From Roseibacillus sp. (GTDB taxonomy: Bacteria > Verrucomicrobiota > Verrucomicrobiae > Verrucomicrobiales > Akkermansiaceae), in the NCBI GenBank assembly GCA_002723015.1, contig PBNG01000066.1, positions 1 to 15,920 on the forward strand: 15,920 nt of DNA. Reading direction: 5' to 3'. Numbering within the stretch: position 1 is the first letter of the stretch; each line of letters begins with the position of its first letter. The notes below the pieces were generated by a model. The model saw only the letters and a list, made by a program, of their open reading frames with translations, searched no databases and was not told where the DNA came from. Shown here piece by piece: positions 7,624 to 15,576 of the stretch. Both the position numbers and the translations under genes were made by a program.

Positions 7624-9474
7624 TCATTCGTTCCCACGATCCACGTCCTCCCTCAGGTTATTGATGATGTATTCCTGACGATCGGGGGTGTTTTTACCCA
7701 TGTAAAAGGCGAGCATCTCGCTGAGTCCCTTACCCTCTTCCATCAGCACCGGATCGAGTCGCATTTCCGACCCGATCATATGCTTGAACTCATGAGACGA
7801 GATCTCTCCCAGTCCCTTGAAACGGGTGATCTCAGCGCTCTTCCCGAGTGCTTCGATGGCCCTTTCCTTCTCGTCTTCATCAAAGCAGTAATCCGTTCTT
7901 TTCTTGGTTCTCACCCGGAACAAAGGCGTCTGAAGAATGAAAAGATGGCCTTCCCGGATCAACTCCGGAAAGAACTGCAGGAAAAATGTCAGGAGCAGTA
8001 ACCGGATGTGCATACCATCGACATCCGCATCAGTCGCCAGCACGACCCGCTTATAGCGCAACCCCTCGATGCCTTCTTCAATCCCCAGGGCAGCTTGCAG
8101 GAGCGCAAACTCCTCATTTTCATAGACCACTTTGCGACTCAACCCAAATGAGTTGAGTGGCTTGCCCCTCAGTGAGAAGACCGCCTGGGTCTCCGCATCC
8201 CGGCAGGAGGTAATGGAACCACTCGCACTGTCCCCTTCGGTGATGAAAATCGTGCTGCGCTCTCTCGCTTTATGCTTCGTGTTCCAGTGGGCGCGGCAAT
8301 CCCTTAATTTCTTGTTGTGTAACTTGGCCTGCTTTGCTCTGTCGCGGGCCATCTTCTTCACTCCCTTGAGTTCCTTGCGCTCCCGCTCGGAAGCGAGAAT
8401 ACGCTTCTGGATGGCATCTGCCGTATCCGGATTCTTATGCAGATAATTATCCAGTTGCTCGCGGAGGAAATTACCAACGTATGTTCTGATGGTCTCCCCG
8501 TCAGGCTTCATGGCGGCACTTCCCAGCTTGGTTTTGGTCTGACTCTCAAAGACTGGTTCCTCAACTCTGAGGGAGATCGCCGCTTCCAGACCCGCTCTGA
8601 TATCGGCAGGATCATACTGCTTCTTGTAGAATTCCCGGAGAACCTTGACAATGGACTCCCGAAAGGCCCCAAGATGGGTTCCGCCCTGTGTCGTATGCTG
8701 GCCATTGACGAAGGAGTAGTACTCCTCACTGCTCGACGGGGTATGAACAAAGGCCACGTCAATATCCCGGCCAGAAAGTCCGACCGGCTGATAAAGTGGA
8801 GCTTCATCCATTTCCTCCTTCAGGAGGTCCAGGAGCCCCTCCTTGGAGCGGAACTTCTGCTTGTTGAAGACCAGGCTTAGCCCTGGATTCAGATACGCAT
8901 AATAGCGACACATCCGCTCTACGATCGCCGCTTTAAATTTGGTCTGAGAGGGGAAGATCTCACGGTCTATCTCGAACGCAAGGCGTGTTCCCGGTTTAGT
9001 GGTTGAGGCCGCCCGCGGGCGCTTCATCTCCTCGGTGACCTCACCCCTGCTGAATTCAATGGCTTTGGTTCTGCCATCACGCCACGCCTGTATCTCGAAA
9101 AACTCGCTCAGCGCATTGACCGCCTTGATGCCAACCCCATTCAAGCCCACCGCTTTCTTGAAAGCCTCACTGTCATACTTTGCCCCCGTATTGATCTTTG
9201 CGGCGCAATCCATCAGCTTACCGAGTGGAATTCCTCTTCCGTAATCCCTTACCTCGACCCGGCCCTCATCATCGATGTCGATCCGGATCTCCCTTCCGTG
9301 CCCCATCACGAATTCATCAACCGCATTATCAACTACTTCCTTCAACAGGAGGTAGATCCCGTCATCCTGGACCGCACCGTCCCCCAGCTTCCCAATATAC
9401 ATGCCCGGCCGGAGCCGTATGTGCTCGCGCCAGTTAAGAGTCTTGATGTCCTCTTCGGTGTAGCTCGCCGACAT
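7624..9474 (-). CDS. parE: DNA topoisomerase IV subunit B (ParE)
   Basis: 616 residues. This is the ATPase subunit partnering ParC. The GHKL ATP-binding site is complete: EVVDNAVDE (46-54, catalytic Glu46 and Mg-binding Asn50), DYGRGIP (77-83) and the lid glycine loop [14 protein letters not shown] (110-123). The transducer domain carries QTKTKLGS (312-319), with the ATP-contacting lysine. The TOPRIM domain has EGDSASG (413-419) and the metal-binding TDADVDG (481-487: Asp482, Asp484, Asp486), then the C-terminal RFKGLGEIS region. The opening [17 protein letters not shown] and the PLNSFG segment, in place of the gyrase insert region, are of the Bacteroidetes-like ParE form. The length suits ParE rather than a long GyrB. 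The ATG at 9474 has only GGGCC before it; an AT-rich AATATT-A-AATATT element lies just upstream. The next gene in the same direction is parC. Confidence 0.93.
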   Translation of the reverse strand: MSASYTEEDIKTLNWREHIRLRPGMYIGKLGDGAVQDDGIYLLLKEVVDNAVDEFVMGHGREIRIDIDDEGRVEVRDYGRGIPLGKLMDCAAKINTGAKYDSEAFKKAVGLNGVGIKAVNALSEFFEIQAWRDGRTKAIEFSRGEVTEEMKRPRAASTTKPGTRLAFEIDREIFPSQTKFKAAIVERMCRYYAYLNPGLSLVFNKQKFRSKEGLLDLLKEEMDEAPLYQPVGLSGRDIDVAFVHTPSSSEEYYSFVNGQHTTQGGTHLGAFRESIVKVLREFYKKQYDPADIRAGLEAAISLRVEEPVFESQTKTKLGSAAMKPDGETIRTYVGNFLREQLDNYLHKNPDTADAIQKRILASERERKELKGVKKMARDRAKQAKLHNKKLRDCRAHWNTKHKARERSTIFITEGDSASGSITSCRDAETQAVFSLRGKPLNSFGLSRKVVYENEEFALLQAALGIEEGIEGLRYKRVVLATDADVDGMHIRLLLLTFFLQFFPELIREGHLFILQTPLFRVRTKKRTDYCFDEDEKERAIEALGKSAEITRFKGLGEISSHEFKHMIGSEMRLDPVLMEEGKGLSEMLAFYMGKNTPDRQEYIINNLREDVDRGNE

Positions 9475-9529
9475 GGCCCAATATTTAATATTTCTGAACT
9501 AATGAGGCGAGGCCAAATGCCCGGAGAAA

Positions 9530-9550
9530 CCCCGACACTACTGTCGAGGG
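9530..9550 (-). terminator. Rho-independent terminator after the LTD gene
   Basis: On the minus strand CCC-T-CGACA, loop GTAG, then TGTCG-GGG forms an 8-bp stem with one bulged T, followed at once by TTTCT. It lies about 35 bases after the stop codon of the LTD/Calx-beta gene and about 55 bases before the parE start, so it should separate the two transcripts. The T-tract is short, so efficiency is uncertain; it could also act as an attenuator before parE. Confidence 0.6.
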
Positions 9551-9554
9551 CTAC

Positions 9555-9603
9555 CCGGATCCCTGCGGCCTGCAAAAGCAGGCTTTAAGGCCTGCGGATC
9601 CGG
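9555..9603. repeat. Nested inverted repeats at the 3' end of the LTD gene
   Basis: An inner hairpin GCCTGC-AAAA-GCAGGC (9568-9583) lies inside an outer pair CCGGATCC (9555-9562) and GGATCCGG (9596-9603). A further GGCCTGC copy (9589-9595) can compete for the GCAGGC arm. The outer right arm falls in the last codons of the LTD gene, and the stop codon is inside the structure. On the plus strand only TTTAA follows the hairpin. It is probably part of a compound transcript end together with the hairpin at 9530-9550. Confidence 0.5.
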
Positions 9604-12125
9604 TAATACTGGGACGGCTCATCCGCGATGAAGAGGTCCGGAATCACAAACTGGTGTCGACCGGGCGATACTTCCGTTCCCGTGTCGGTGGTCAAAAGCT
9701 CGAAAGGAAACCAGAGACTGGTCAGCCCCAGATCAACGCTGACATCAAAACAGTAAAGTTCGCCCGGCGTTAAGCCCTCCACCTCGACCAGGACTTCGAG
9801 GTTATCGGCATCTACCTCAAAATCCGTTATCGCGATGAATTCGATGTCAACGGCTCCATCGAAGGAATTCCCATCCACCGTCACTCCCGGTGAGTACAAT
9901 GCCGTGCCTGCTCCAGAAGCCAGCGAGTGAGCGACGAATGCTCCGCTCCCATCAGGTGACCGAGACATGGATTCGTCCATGACCGACCCGTCATATTCAT
10001 ATTCAAGCAGAGTGCTCCCACCGCCGGGAGTCTTCAGGGAAATCGTATCTCCACTGTTATTGAGCCCTAGAAAACCACTACTCGCAACCTGGACCAGTGA
10101 ACCGCCGAAAGATCCTACCGGAGCACCCCCACCAAAGACAACAATGGCTCTGCCTGCCGCCAGCAGAGTGCCCACCGGAAAAATATGGCGCTGCCCGAAT
10201 CCGTCATGAATTTCATAACCGCTGAGGTCGAACGACTCCTCGGAGACATTCAGGAATTCCACGAATTCGTCCTGAGAGGTACTTAGAGTCCCATCCAGAT
10301 TTGCGTCCCCGGTGGGATTAGGTGGGTCTGACAGGAATTCGTTCAGGACCAGAATCGTAAAGGGACCGTCACCATCGTCTTCGACCTCGAAGGTTGCAGA
10401 CGCCGTGGTATACCCCGGAGCAACTGCCTGGATTCGAACCTGCTGGGTGCCATCCTCGGCGATGTCATCCTGCGCAATAATATTGATGGTAATAGCACTC
10501 TCACCAGCGGCAAATGTGGCGCGAGTACCCGCATCTGCAAGAGCTTCAGTCTCATCGCTGACGAAAACTACTACGTCAAGTGCCTCGATTAAATCGCCGG
10601 TTCTGCGGAGAAGGGCTGCTATACTCCCTCCGTTCTCGTTCATGGAAGCCGCACTCAAGCTGAAAGATAATTCGCCAGAGGGAGGGCAGAAGTCGCTTCC
10701 ATCGCTCCGTGTTCCCGGAGAGAAAAGTCGCCCATCCCCAATACTACCATGTGGAGCGAATCCGCCTGTAATTTCAGGATCTCTGACCAGAGCCTGGTCA
10801 TTCCCCCCTTCAATGCCGTAACTCACCGAAGCCACAAGTCCACCTTGGGCATCGTATATGCTGACGGTATCGCCGGTATTGTTCAGGCCAAGCCTGATAC
10901 TACTCACGGTCTGGAAAATCGCCGAACCTCCGAGATTGTCTACTGACCCACCTCCAAAGACCACGATCGCACAGTCTGTTGGAAGAATGGTTCCTCCGGG
11001 GAAAAGGTGCCTCTCCTCGCTCCGATCACGGAGTGACCAGCCACTCATATCAATCGGAGCACCACTTTTGTTGACGATTTCGACGAATTCATCGTCGCTA
11101 CTGTCGGTATTACCATCCCCGTTAGCATCCCCTGCACTACCTGATGGAATATCGGCGAGGATCTCGGTGATTGCGATCGGTGAGAGGTCATTGTCATCCG
11201 TGACCGTGAGAATTGTGGTGCCTGAAGCGAACCCGGTAGCCGAACCCGTGATGACCACCTCCTGATCTCCATCTTCAATTTCATCGTTAACGGCATCAAT
11301 CACTCCCGTCAGCACTACCGAATCCTGTCCCGCAGGAATCACAAACCTCCCAATGCTGATTAACGCTTCACTCTCGTCGTCTGAAACGAGAGTTACCGTC
11401 AGATCTTCAAGTAGGCTTCCGGTTCGCGTGACTGTTACATCGACCTGGCCACTACCGCTATCTTCCACGATAGAGAGGACGCTGAGCGATAGACTCAACG
11501 ATTCAGAAGCCGAATCACTGAAATTCTGGAGATAGAATAGGTCGCCCGGTGTGGCCTCATCGACCTCTGCGTTGCTTACGGTGGCCCATACCGCCGGGAA
11601 ATCTACCGCTGTTGACCCTGGCGTAAGGTTATAACCCGCACCTGAACCAATCCGATAAAAGCTCCTGTTCGCACCCTCATTACCGGCGTCGGTAAACGAG
11701 ATCGCATCCACAATTGCAACTGTGTCTCCCAACAGCCCCAGTGAAGTGTCATAAAGCACCACGCTATCATCCCCATTAAAGTTCGGGGTTTCGTTAGTCG
11801 AGAGGTCAGCGGCAGCGTAGGCAGGAATTACGGCGCGCGTATTACCAAGGAGCAGATATCCGTTCGCTGGTATTGAGAGACCATCGAGAATATCACTGCC
11901 ACCCGGACTCGCTCCGTCCTGTTTCCACGACTCCGTTGAAGCGTTCGCCCAGCGGGTGAGAACATAGCCATCAAGAGAGATAGCTGTATCGCTGGTATTA
12001 CTGAGCTCGAGCCATTTGTTGTAACTCGTTCCCTCGTAATATTGGGAAATAACGATCTGACCTCCGGCTGAAGGGAAGAGGCCGGTGAGCAGAAAAACGA
12101 GTGGTAGAAATGCGCGATAAGACAT
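9585..12125 (-). CDS. Secreted lamin-tail (LTD) / Calx-beta repeat protein
   Basis: 846 residues with a signal peptide at 1-22 (FLPLVFLLTGLFPSAGG). A first lamin-tail domain (about 23-190) shows the pattern ISQYYEG...KWLELSNTSD...ISLDGYVL. A Calx-beta domain follows (about 212-313, LSIVEDSGSGQVDVTVTRTG ... LTVTDDND). A second lamin-tail domain (about 316-472) contains GDANGDGNTDSSDDEFVEIVN. A second Calx-beta domain (about 486-584) ends EVEDDGDG. A third lamin-tail domain (about 592-750) contains GDANLDGTLSTSQDEFVEFLN. A C-terminal beta domain (about 760-846) ends YYRIRRP. LTD and Calx-beta repeats are typical of extracellular or cell-surface adhesive proteins of Bacteroidetes, Planctomycetes and Verrucomicrobia. 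The GDxNxDG loops look like calcium sites. No PEP-CTERM-like C-terminal anchor is seen, so it is probably released or held by other means. No nuclease motif is visible. The peptidase gene lies upstream in the same direction. Confidence 0.85.
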   Translation of the reverse strand: MSYRAFLPLVFLLTGLFPSAGGQIVISQYYEGTSYNKWLELSNTSDTAISLDGYVLTRWANASTESWKQDGASPGGSDILDGLSIPANGYLLLGNTRAVIPAYAAADLSTNETPNFNGDDSVVLYDTSLGLLGDTVAIVDAISFTDAGNEGANRSFYRIGSGAGYNLTPGSTAVDFPAVWATVSNAEVDEATPGDLFYLQNFSDSASESLSLSLSVLSIVEDSGSGQVDVTVTRTGSLLEDLTVTLVSDDESEALISIGRFVIPAGQDSVVLTGVIDAVNDEIEDGDQEVVITGSATGFASGTTILTVTDDNDLSPIAITEILADIPSGSAGDANGDGNTDSSDDEFVEIVNKSGAPIDMSGWSLRDRSEERHLFPGGTILPTDCAIVVFGGGSVDNLGGSAIFQTVSSIRLGLNNTGDTVSIYDAQGGLVASVSYGIEGGNDQALVRDPEITGGFAPHGSIGDGRLFSPGTRSDGSDFCPPSGELSFSLSAASMNENGGSIAALLRRTGDLIEALDVVVFVSDETEALADAGTRATFAAGESAITINIIAQDDIAEDGTQQVRIQAVAPGYTTASATFEVEDDGDGPFTILVLNEFLSDPPNPTGDANLDGTLSTSQDEFVEFLNVSEESFDLSGYEIHDGFGQRHIFPVGTLLAAGRAIVVFGGGAPVGSFGGSLVQVASSGFLGLNNSGDTISLKTPGGGSTLLEYEYDGSVMDESMSRSPDGSGAFVAHSLASGAGTALYSPGVTVDGNSFDGAVDIEFIAITDFEVDADNLEVLVEVEGLTPGELYCFDVSVDLGLTSLWFPFELLTTDTGTEVSPGRHQFVIPDLFIADEPSQYYRIRRP

Positions 12126-12201
12126 GTCTGGAGAATTGAAACAGATTTAGTGCCGTTTAATCAACTGGTTCAAAGACAGTCAAGAAGTGTCGCTTCTTCG
12201 A

Positions 12202-12239
12202 AGGGTGCTGCCGCCGGCTACCGCCCCTCCGAGCACCCT
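12202..12239 (-). terminator. Hairpin after the M15 peptidase gene, possible terminator
   Basis: AGGGTGCT (12202-12209) and AGCACCCT (12232-12239) pair perfectly around a GC-rich 22-base loop. They begin about 30 bases after the peptidase stop codon. A second small hairpin, AAGAAG-TGTCG-CTTCTT (12182-12198), lies just beyond. Neither is followed by a clear T-run on the minus strand, so Rho-independent termination is only a possibility. Confidence 0.35.
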
Positions 12240-12270
12240 GATCCCCGGGACGATGGACCCGGCAGAAGTT

Positions 12271-12909
12271 TTACCAATCGACGTTGTAACCCCGGGTATC
12301 CACGTGCGTGAACCCCGTGTAACGACCAACGCCCCCACGGAACTTTCCTTCCTCCCTGATATTACGCGCTGCCCGTGCGACTGCATGGGTGGAGGCGTGG
12401 AATTGAAGATCGAGTGCCACGTTTTCCTTATGGCACGAATTTGGTTTCGCTCCTGGACAACGAGCATTGTAGGAGGGACTGCGAAAGGCAGAGGTCACAC
12501 CCTTCACGGAAGTAGACAAGCGGACCGATATTTCATCAACTACCCTGAGCGTCTGGCTGATCTGCCGCCAACTATCCCTCCCGGGAAGGGCGTTCCAGAC
12601 ACTCCCTTTCTTGCGGGCATGAGAGGCAATGATCTGCTGCACACTAATATGCCTCAGTCTCAGGGCCGAAAGATACCGTCCGTAGGCGTGCAGATCAGGC
12701 CCTTGCCTCCGCACCCACTCTGCCGGTAACTCGGCGAGGTCAAGATCCGACCGGCCGCTGAACACCGAGACAGCCTGCGACACGCCGGCCGGGGCAAAAA
12801 GACCGCCGGCAGTGAGGAGCGATGCCCTCAGAAACTTCCGCCTACCCCCCGTTTCGCCCCCTGGGCCAACTGATGACCCTGCGTTCTGGGAAAGCGATTC
12901 ACTCAACAT
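12271..12909 (-). CDS. Tat-exported M15/YcbK-like (DUF882) peptidase
   Basis: 212 residues. A twin-arginine signal (GGRRKFLRASLLTAGGLFAP, about 21-40) predicts export of the folded protein by the Tat route. The mature part carries the M15A-type zinc site: SAFRSP (140-145), S158-x-H160 ... A165-x-D167 in SCHKENVALD, and His202/Asp204 in THVDTRG. This matches the SxHxxGxAxD plus HxD pattern, except that Asn163 stands where Gly is usual. The family cleaves D-amino-acid links in peptidoglycan or is YcbK/MepK-like; the substrate here is inferred. A helical stretch (about 75-130) precedes the zinc site. The ATG at 12909 has no clear Shine-Dalgarno. The gene runs divergently from the antiporter across about 300 bases. 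The LTD gene follows 145 bases later in the same direction. Confidence 0.8.
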   Translation of the reverse strand: MLSESLSQNAGSSVGPGGETGGRRKFLRASLLTAGGLFAPAGVSQAVSVFSGRSDLDLAELPAEWVRRQGPDLHAYGRYLSALRLRHISVQQIIASHARKKGSVWNALPGRDSWRQISQTLRVVDEISVRLSTSVKGVTSAFRSPSYNARCPGAKPNSCHKENVALDLQFHASTHAVARAARNIREEGKFRGGVGRYTGFTHVDTRGYNVDW

Positions 12910-13214
12910 ATTTTTGGAATCTTTGCCAATTGCAGCCTTGAGGCGAGTCGAAAATGAGTTTGTCGGGCAAGCCCATACATCTGTTAAAAGCGGAAATTTA
13001 GGAGATGCCTGAGTAATTTTAGCCGATCTCCCAGTTCTGTGAATAACCTTTTAAAATCGACCGGATTTATGACCGAAGCGCCACTACGTTTCCCCTATTT
13101 TTAAAATTAAATCTGTGGACTGTTTTTCGGTACGGCTAAAGTTTTTTCGGCAAGGTGATGCCGGAACGCCATTTTTGCGGTCCAACCGGCGAGATCATTC
13201 ACTTTCTGACCGTG
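12910..13214. other. Divergent intergenic region, AT-rich
   Basis: This gap separates the peptidase (minus strand) from the antiporter (plus strand) and should hold both promoters. It is AT-rich at 13047-13115, with runs such as TTTTAAAAT and TTTTTAAAATTAAAT. An imperfect hairpin with 6-bp arms, GGAGAT (13001-13006) and ATCTCC (13026-13031), lies midway. The element TTTTTCGG occurs twice (near 13124 and 13144). No -35/-10 pair was good enough to call, and no gene is seen. Confidence 0.4.
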
Positions 13215-14819
13215 ATGCAACAGACTGGAAGCAAGAAGCATGCCCTCCTGGCGCCGATCGCCGTGGTGTCAACGCCACTCGCTCTTCTCCTGCCCGATCA
13301 AGTGATCGCTCTCTGGCCGGCGCTCGTTGCCTTGACTCTTGTCTTCCTGAATAAGAATGCCCCGCTATCCCTCGGCGTCTCCTGCCTGAGCGCCTTGCTG
13401 CTGATCCTGTTGGTCGATCGCCTGGCGTTCCTTAATTGGTTTAGCCTTGAGGGAGGCCTGGTGGGAACACTGAAAAGTCCATGGCACTCTTACGCCCTAG
13501 TGTTCACCCTGTTACTGGGTGCGCTCTCGGCGATTATAGAAAAGTCAGGCGGACTACTTGCTCTTCTTCAGAGGGGGAGCGCTCTCACCGACAGGAACCG
13601 GCAACGTTTCTTGAACAGTGTCATGGGAATGGGCTTCCTCTGCTTCTTTGATGGTCTGGCGAATGCACTGATGCTCGGGAGAGTCGCCCGTCCTGTCGCC
13701 GACCGTCTGAGGATACCGAGGGCTTATCTTGCCTACCTTGTCGATACAACAAGTTCAGCGGTAGCCTGCCTTGCCTTTGTCTCCACCTGGATCGTGACCC
13801 AACTCGGCTATATCTCAAACCATAGCCCTCTCGAGAAAGCTGCCTATCTCCAGTTTCTCTCGTCCCTCCCCTACAATTATTACTGTATCTTTGGCCTTCT
13901 GATCGCGATTTTGTCCGTTCAATACCGCTGGCTGATGGGGCCCATGCGGCGCCGATTCCAAAAGTCTAACCCCTCGCCTGCAGGAGGGAAAGAAGTCGAA
14001 CCGGAGAGAACTTCACCAGCGCGTGCCCTCGTGCCTCTTTTCGTTCTTCTGCTGAGTCTGCCGCTTGTTATCTTCTGGTCCTACAGCCCCGAACAGGAAA
14101 TTTCCTTCTCGCTAAGAATCCAGAAGGCGCTCGACGCGTCCTCGGTCCCAAGAGCCTTCGTGATCTCAAGTCTCCTCGCCCTGGCAGCAGCTTTTGCCGT
14201 CTACCCGCGAGGGAGACTCCGGGAGGCTCCGAGGGTCGCCTGCTTAGGTGCAGGACAACTCGCTCCGGCACTCTGTGTTCTACTGTTGGCTTGGATTCTC
14301 GGGAGCCTCTTCAGAGAACTGGGCACTGCGGATGTTCTCGCCAACCTTCTGGGAGGATGGCTTCCACTGAATGCGCTGGCCTCGGGAGTTTTTGTTCTCG
14401 GATGCCTCATCTCATTTGTGTCGGGAAGTTCATGGGGCACCATGGGACTTCTGATGCCACTCGTACTTCCTCTCTCGGGAGCTATAGCGGCTGCCCAGGG
14501 TGCTTCCCCAGAGATTCTTGAGACCATCGTCCCAGCTGTGATTGGGGCTGTCTTCGGCGGAGCGGTCTTTGGAGACCACTGCAGCCCTTACAGCGATACC
14601 ACCATTGTAAGCGCACTTGCCACAGGCATCTCAACCCACGAGCATACAATTACACAGCTTCCCTATGCCCTCGTTGCCGCGGTTGCCGCGGTATTTCTCG
14701 GATTCTTTCCTGTCTCACTTGGTGTGCCCGCATGGGTGGCCCTCCTCCTGGGCTGCGGGCTACTCACTGCCGGGATTCGAATCATCACTCGGAAACCAAG
14801 AGCGGAGTCGGCCCGCTAA
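13215..14819 (+). CDS. NhaC-type Na+/H+ antiporter
   Basis: 534 residues from ATG 13215, with about 11-12 hydrophobic segments spread over the whole length. It exchanges Na+ (or another monovalent cation) for H+ across the inner membrane. NhaC-superfamily hallmarks are present: CFFDGLANALMLGRVARPVADR, LVDTTSSAVACLAF, SGSSWGTMGLLMPLVLPLSG, and near the C-terminus AVFGDHCSPYSDTTIVSALATG. A charged cytoplasmic loop (around 240-270 of this start) separates the two halves. The frame remains open to GTG 13155 and ATG 13158, but the upstream 20 residues carry no membrane segment and the first helix begins after KKHALLAPIA; neither start has a good Shine-Dalgarno. The exact ion is not deducible from sequence. 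It stands alone on the plus strand, with a hairpin at its stop codon. Confidence 0.85.
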   Translation: MQQTGSKKHALLAPIAVVSTPLALLLPDQVIALWPALVALTLVFLNKNAPLSLGVSCLSALLLILLVDRLAFLNWFSLEGGLVGTLKSPWHSYALVFTLLLGALSAIIEKSGGLLALLQRGSALTDRNRQRFLNSVMGMGFLCFFDGLANALMLGRVARPVADRLRIPRAYLAYLVDTTSSAVACLAFVSTWIVTQLGYISNHSPLEKAAYLQFLSSLPYNYYCIFGLLIAILSVQYRWLMGPMRRRFQKSNPSPAGGKEVEPERTSPARALVPLFVLLLSLPLVIFWSYSPEQEISFSLRIQKALDASSVPRAFVISSLLALAAAFAVYPRGRLREAPRVACLGAGQLAPALCVLLLAWILGSLFRELGTADVLANLLGGWLPLNALASGVFVLGCLISFVSGSSWGTMGLLMPLVLPLSGAIAAAQGASPEILETIVPAVIGAVFGGAVFGDHCSPYSDTTIVSALATGISTHEHTITQLPYALVAAVAAVFLGFFPVSLGVPAWVALLLGCGLLTAGIRIITRKPRAESAR

Positions 14820-14837
14820 GAGCAATTTGCTTAGCGG
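14813..14837 (+). terminator. Hairpin at the antiporter stop codon
   Basis: CCGCTAAG (14813-14820) and CTTAGCGG (14830-14837) form a perfect 8-bp stem around a 9-base loop; the stop codon TAA is inside the left arm. No T-run follows (TATCGATCC), so it may stabilise the 3' end or cause weak termination. Confidence 0.4.
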
Positions 14838-15220
14838 TATCGATCCTCGACAAATCCACCTCAAGCAGATCGCACTCTGCCTTCGAACACATCAATTCAA
14901 TTAACCATTGAGCTGGCAACGCACAATCGCACTCCAATTCCTGCGAGGTGAGATGTTAAGGCGCGCGCGTGGAGGACATGCTTCACTCCTTGGTCTGGCA
15001 GTTCTCCATGACCCCTACCAACTCGCACCGGGAGCAGTCGATAACCTATGCACCCATCATCCCAAGAATTCTCGCGGAGATTCATGTATTTCCAGAGATG
15101 TGTCGTCCATTCCGATCTTGATTCCATCCAAATAGCGGTAACACTGCTGCCGGCTGGTGCACCCGCACGGGCCACCACACACGGAGTCGAGCAGCCCAAC
15201 AGGCAGTCGGCGCCCACTGC
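14838..15220. other. Intergenic stretch without convincing gene
   Basis: About 380 bases lie between the antiporter and tRNA-Arg. Frames open on both strands (up to 112 codons on the minus strand, 75 on the plus) have no recognisable domain or good ribosome binding site; the longer one overlaps the tRNA on the opposite strand. Nothing resembling a known RNA family could be assigned. The tRNA promoter should be near its 3' end, but no clear -35/-10 pair is seen. Confidence 0.45.
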
Positions 15221-15292
15221 GGGCCTGTAGTTCAACGGATAGAACGGTGGTTTCCGGTACCACAGATCGGGGTTCGATTCCCTGCGGGCCTA
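15221..15292 (+). tRNA. tRNA-Arg, anticodon CCG
   Basis: The cloverleaf can be drawn completely. The acceptor stem GGGCCTG (15221-15227) pairs with CGGGCCT (15285-15291), including two G-T wobbles. T8-A9 is followed by a D-stem GTTC/GAAC (15230-15245). The anticodon stem GTGGT (15247-15251) pairs with ACCAC (15259-15263) and the loop TTCCGGT holds CCG at 15254-15256 after T33. There is a 4-base variable region, then T-stem CGGGG/CCCTG with loop TTCGATT. The discriminator is A at 15292. CCA is not encoded. The anticodon reads the Arg codon CGG. Confidence 0.92.
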
Positions 15293-15576
15293 GGTGGATG
15301 AGTCCACCGGATAGAAACCTCAGACCAATATTATCTCGAGGAAGAGGTCTGACCTCCGATCCTTCCGAGGTGGCCCCGCAACCCACATCCGGAGCGCGGG
15401 TAAGGCAGCTTACCGAACGGAAAGCATGAGAGTCTAGTTCATCATCTCTCGCTCGAATCCCTCCCCGCCTACGGCAAGTCCGGGATCGGAGGGCGGCTCC
15501 TTCGGCGAGAACCAGCATCGGTGACCTCGTCCTGTTTGGCGCTTGGCGTCGGCCACTCAGCGCGACACGTTCATGC
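15293..15576 (+). other. Hairpin-rich non-coding stretch before mtnA
   Basis: No gene is seen here, but many complementary segments are. A perfect hairpin GGTGGA-TGAG-TCCACC (15293-15308) follows the tRNA directly. TCAGACC (15320-15326) pairs with GGTCTGA (15346-15352). GAGGT (15344-15348) pairs with ACCTC (15352-15356), which can instead pair with GAGGT at 15367-15371, so these helices exclude one another. GGTAAG-GCAG-CTTACC (15399-15414) is a perfect hairpin, and CCCTCC (15459-15464) pairs with GGAGGG (15488-15493). This could be the end of the tRNA transcript, an mtnA leader, or a small RNA. No known riboswitch consensus fits fully. Confidence 0.4.

Noticed and set aside
14897..15235. 112-codon open frame on the minus strand
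   Set aside because: It overlaps tRNA-Arg on the opposite strand, has no recognisable domain and no ribosome binding site.
15293..15320. Hammerhead-ribozyme-like GGATGAG ... GGATAGAAAC next to the tRNA
   Set aside because: The invariant CUGAUGA core is not present and no cleavage-site stem fits; it is simply a 6-bp hairpin.
15331..15420. Riboswitch-like words (CCCCGCAAC, AAGGCAG..TACC) before mtnA suggesting cobalamin or SAM-I types, and a T-box-like AGGTGGCCCCGC
   Set aside because: The cobalamin core lacks the downstream conserved segments, SAM-I lacks its closing P1 stem and GAGGGA segment, and no T-box stem I or specifier is present.
15391..15471. Possible second tRNA ending in CTCGAATCCCTCCCCGCCTA
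   Set aside because: The T-stem does not pair, there is no matching 5' acceptor, and the anticodon loop would lack T33.
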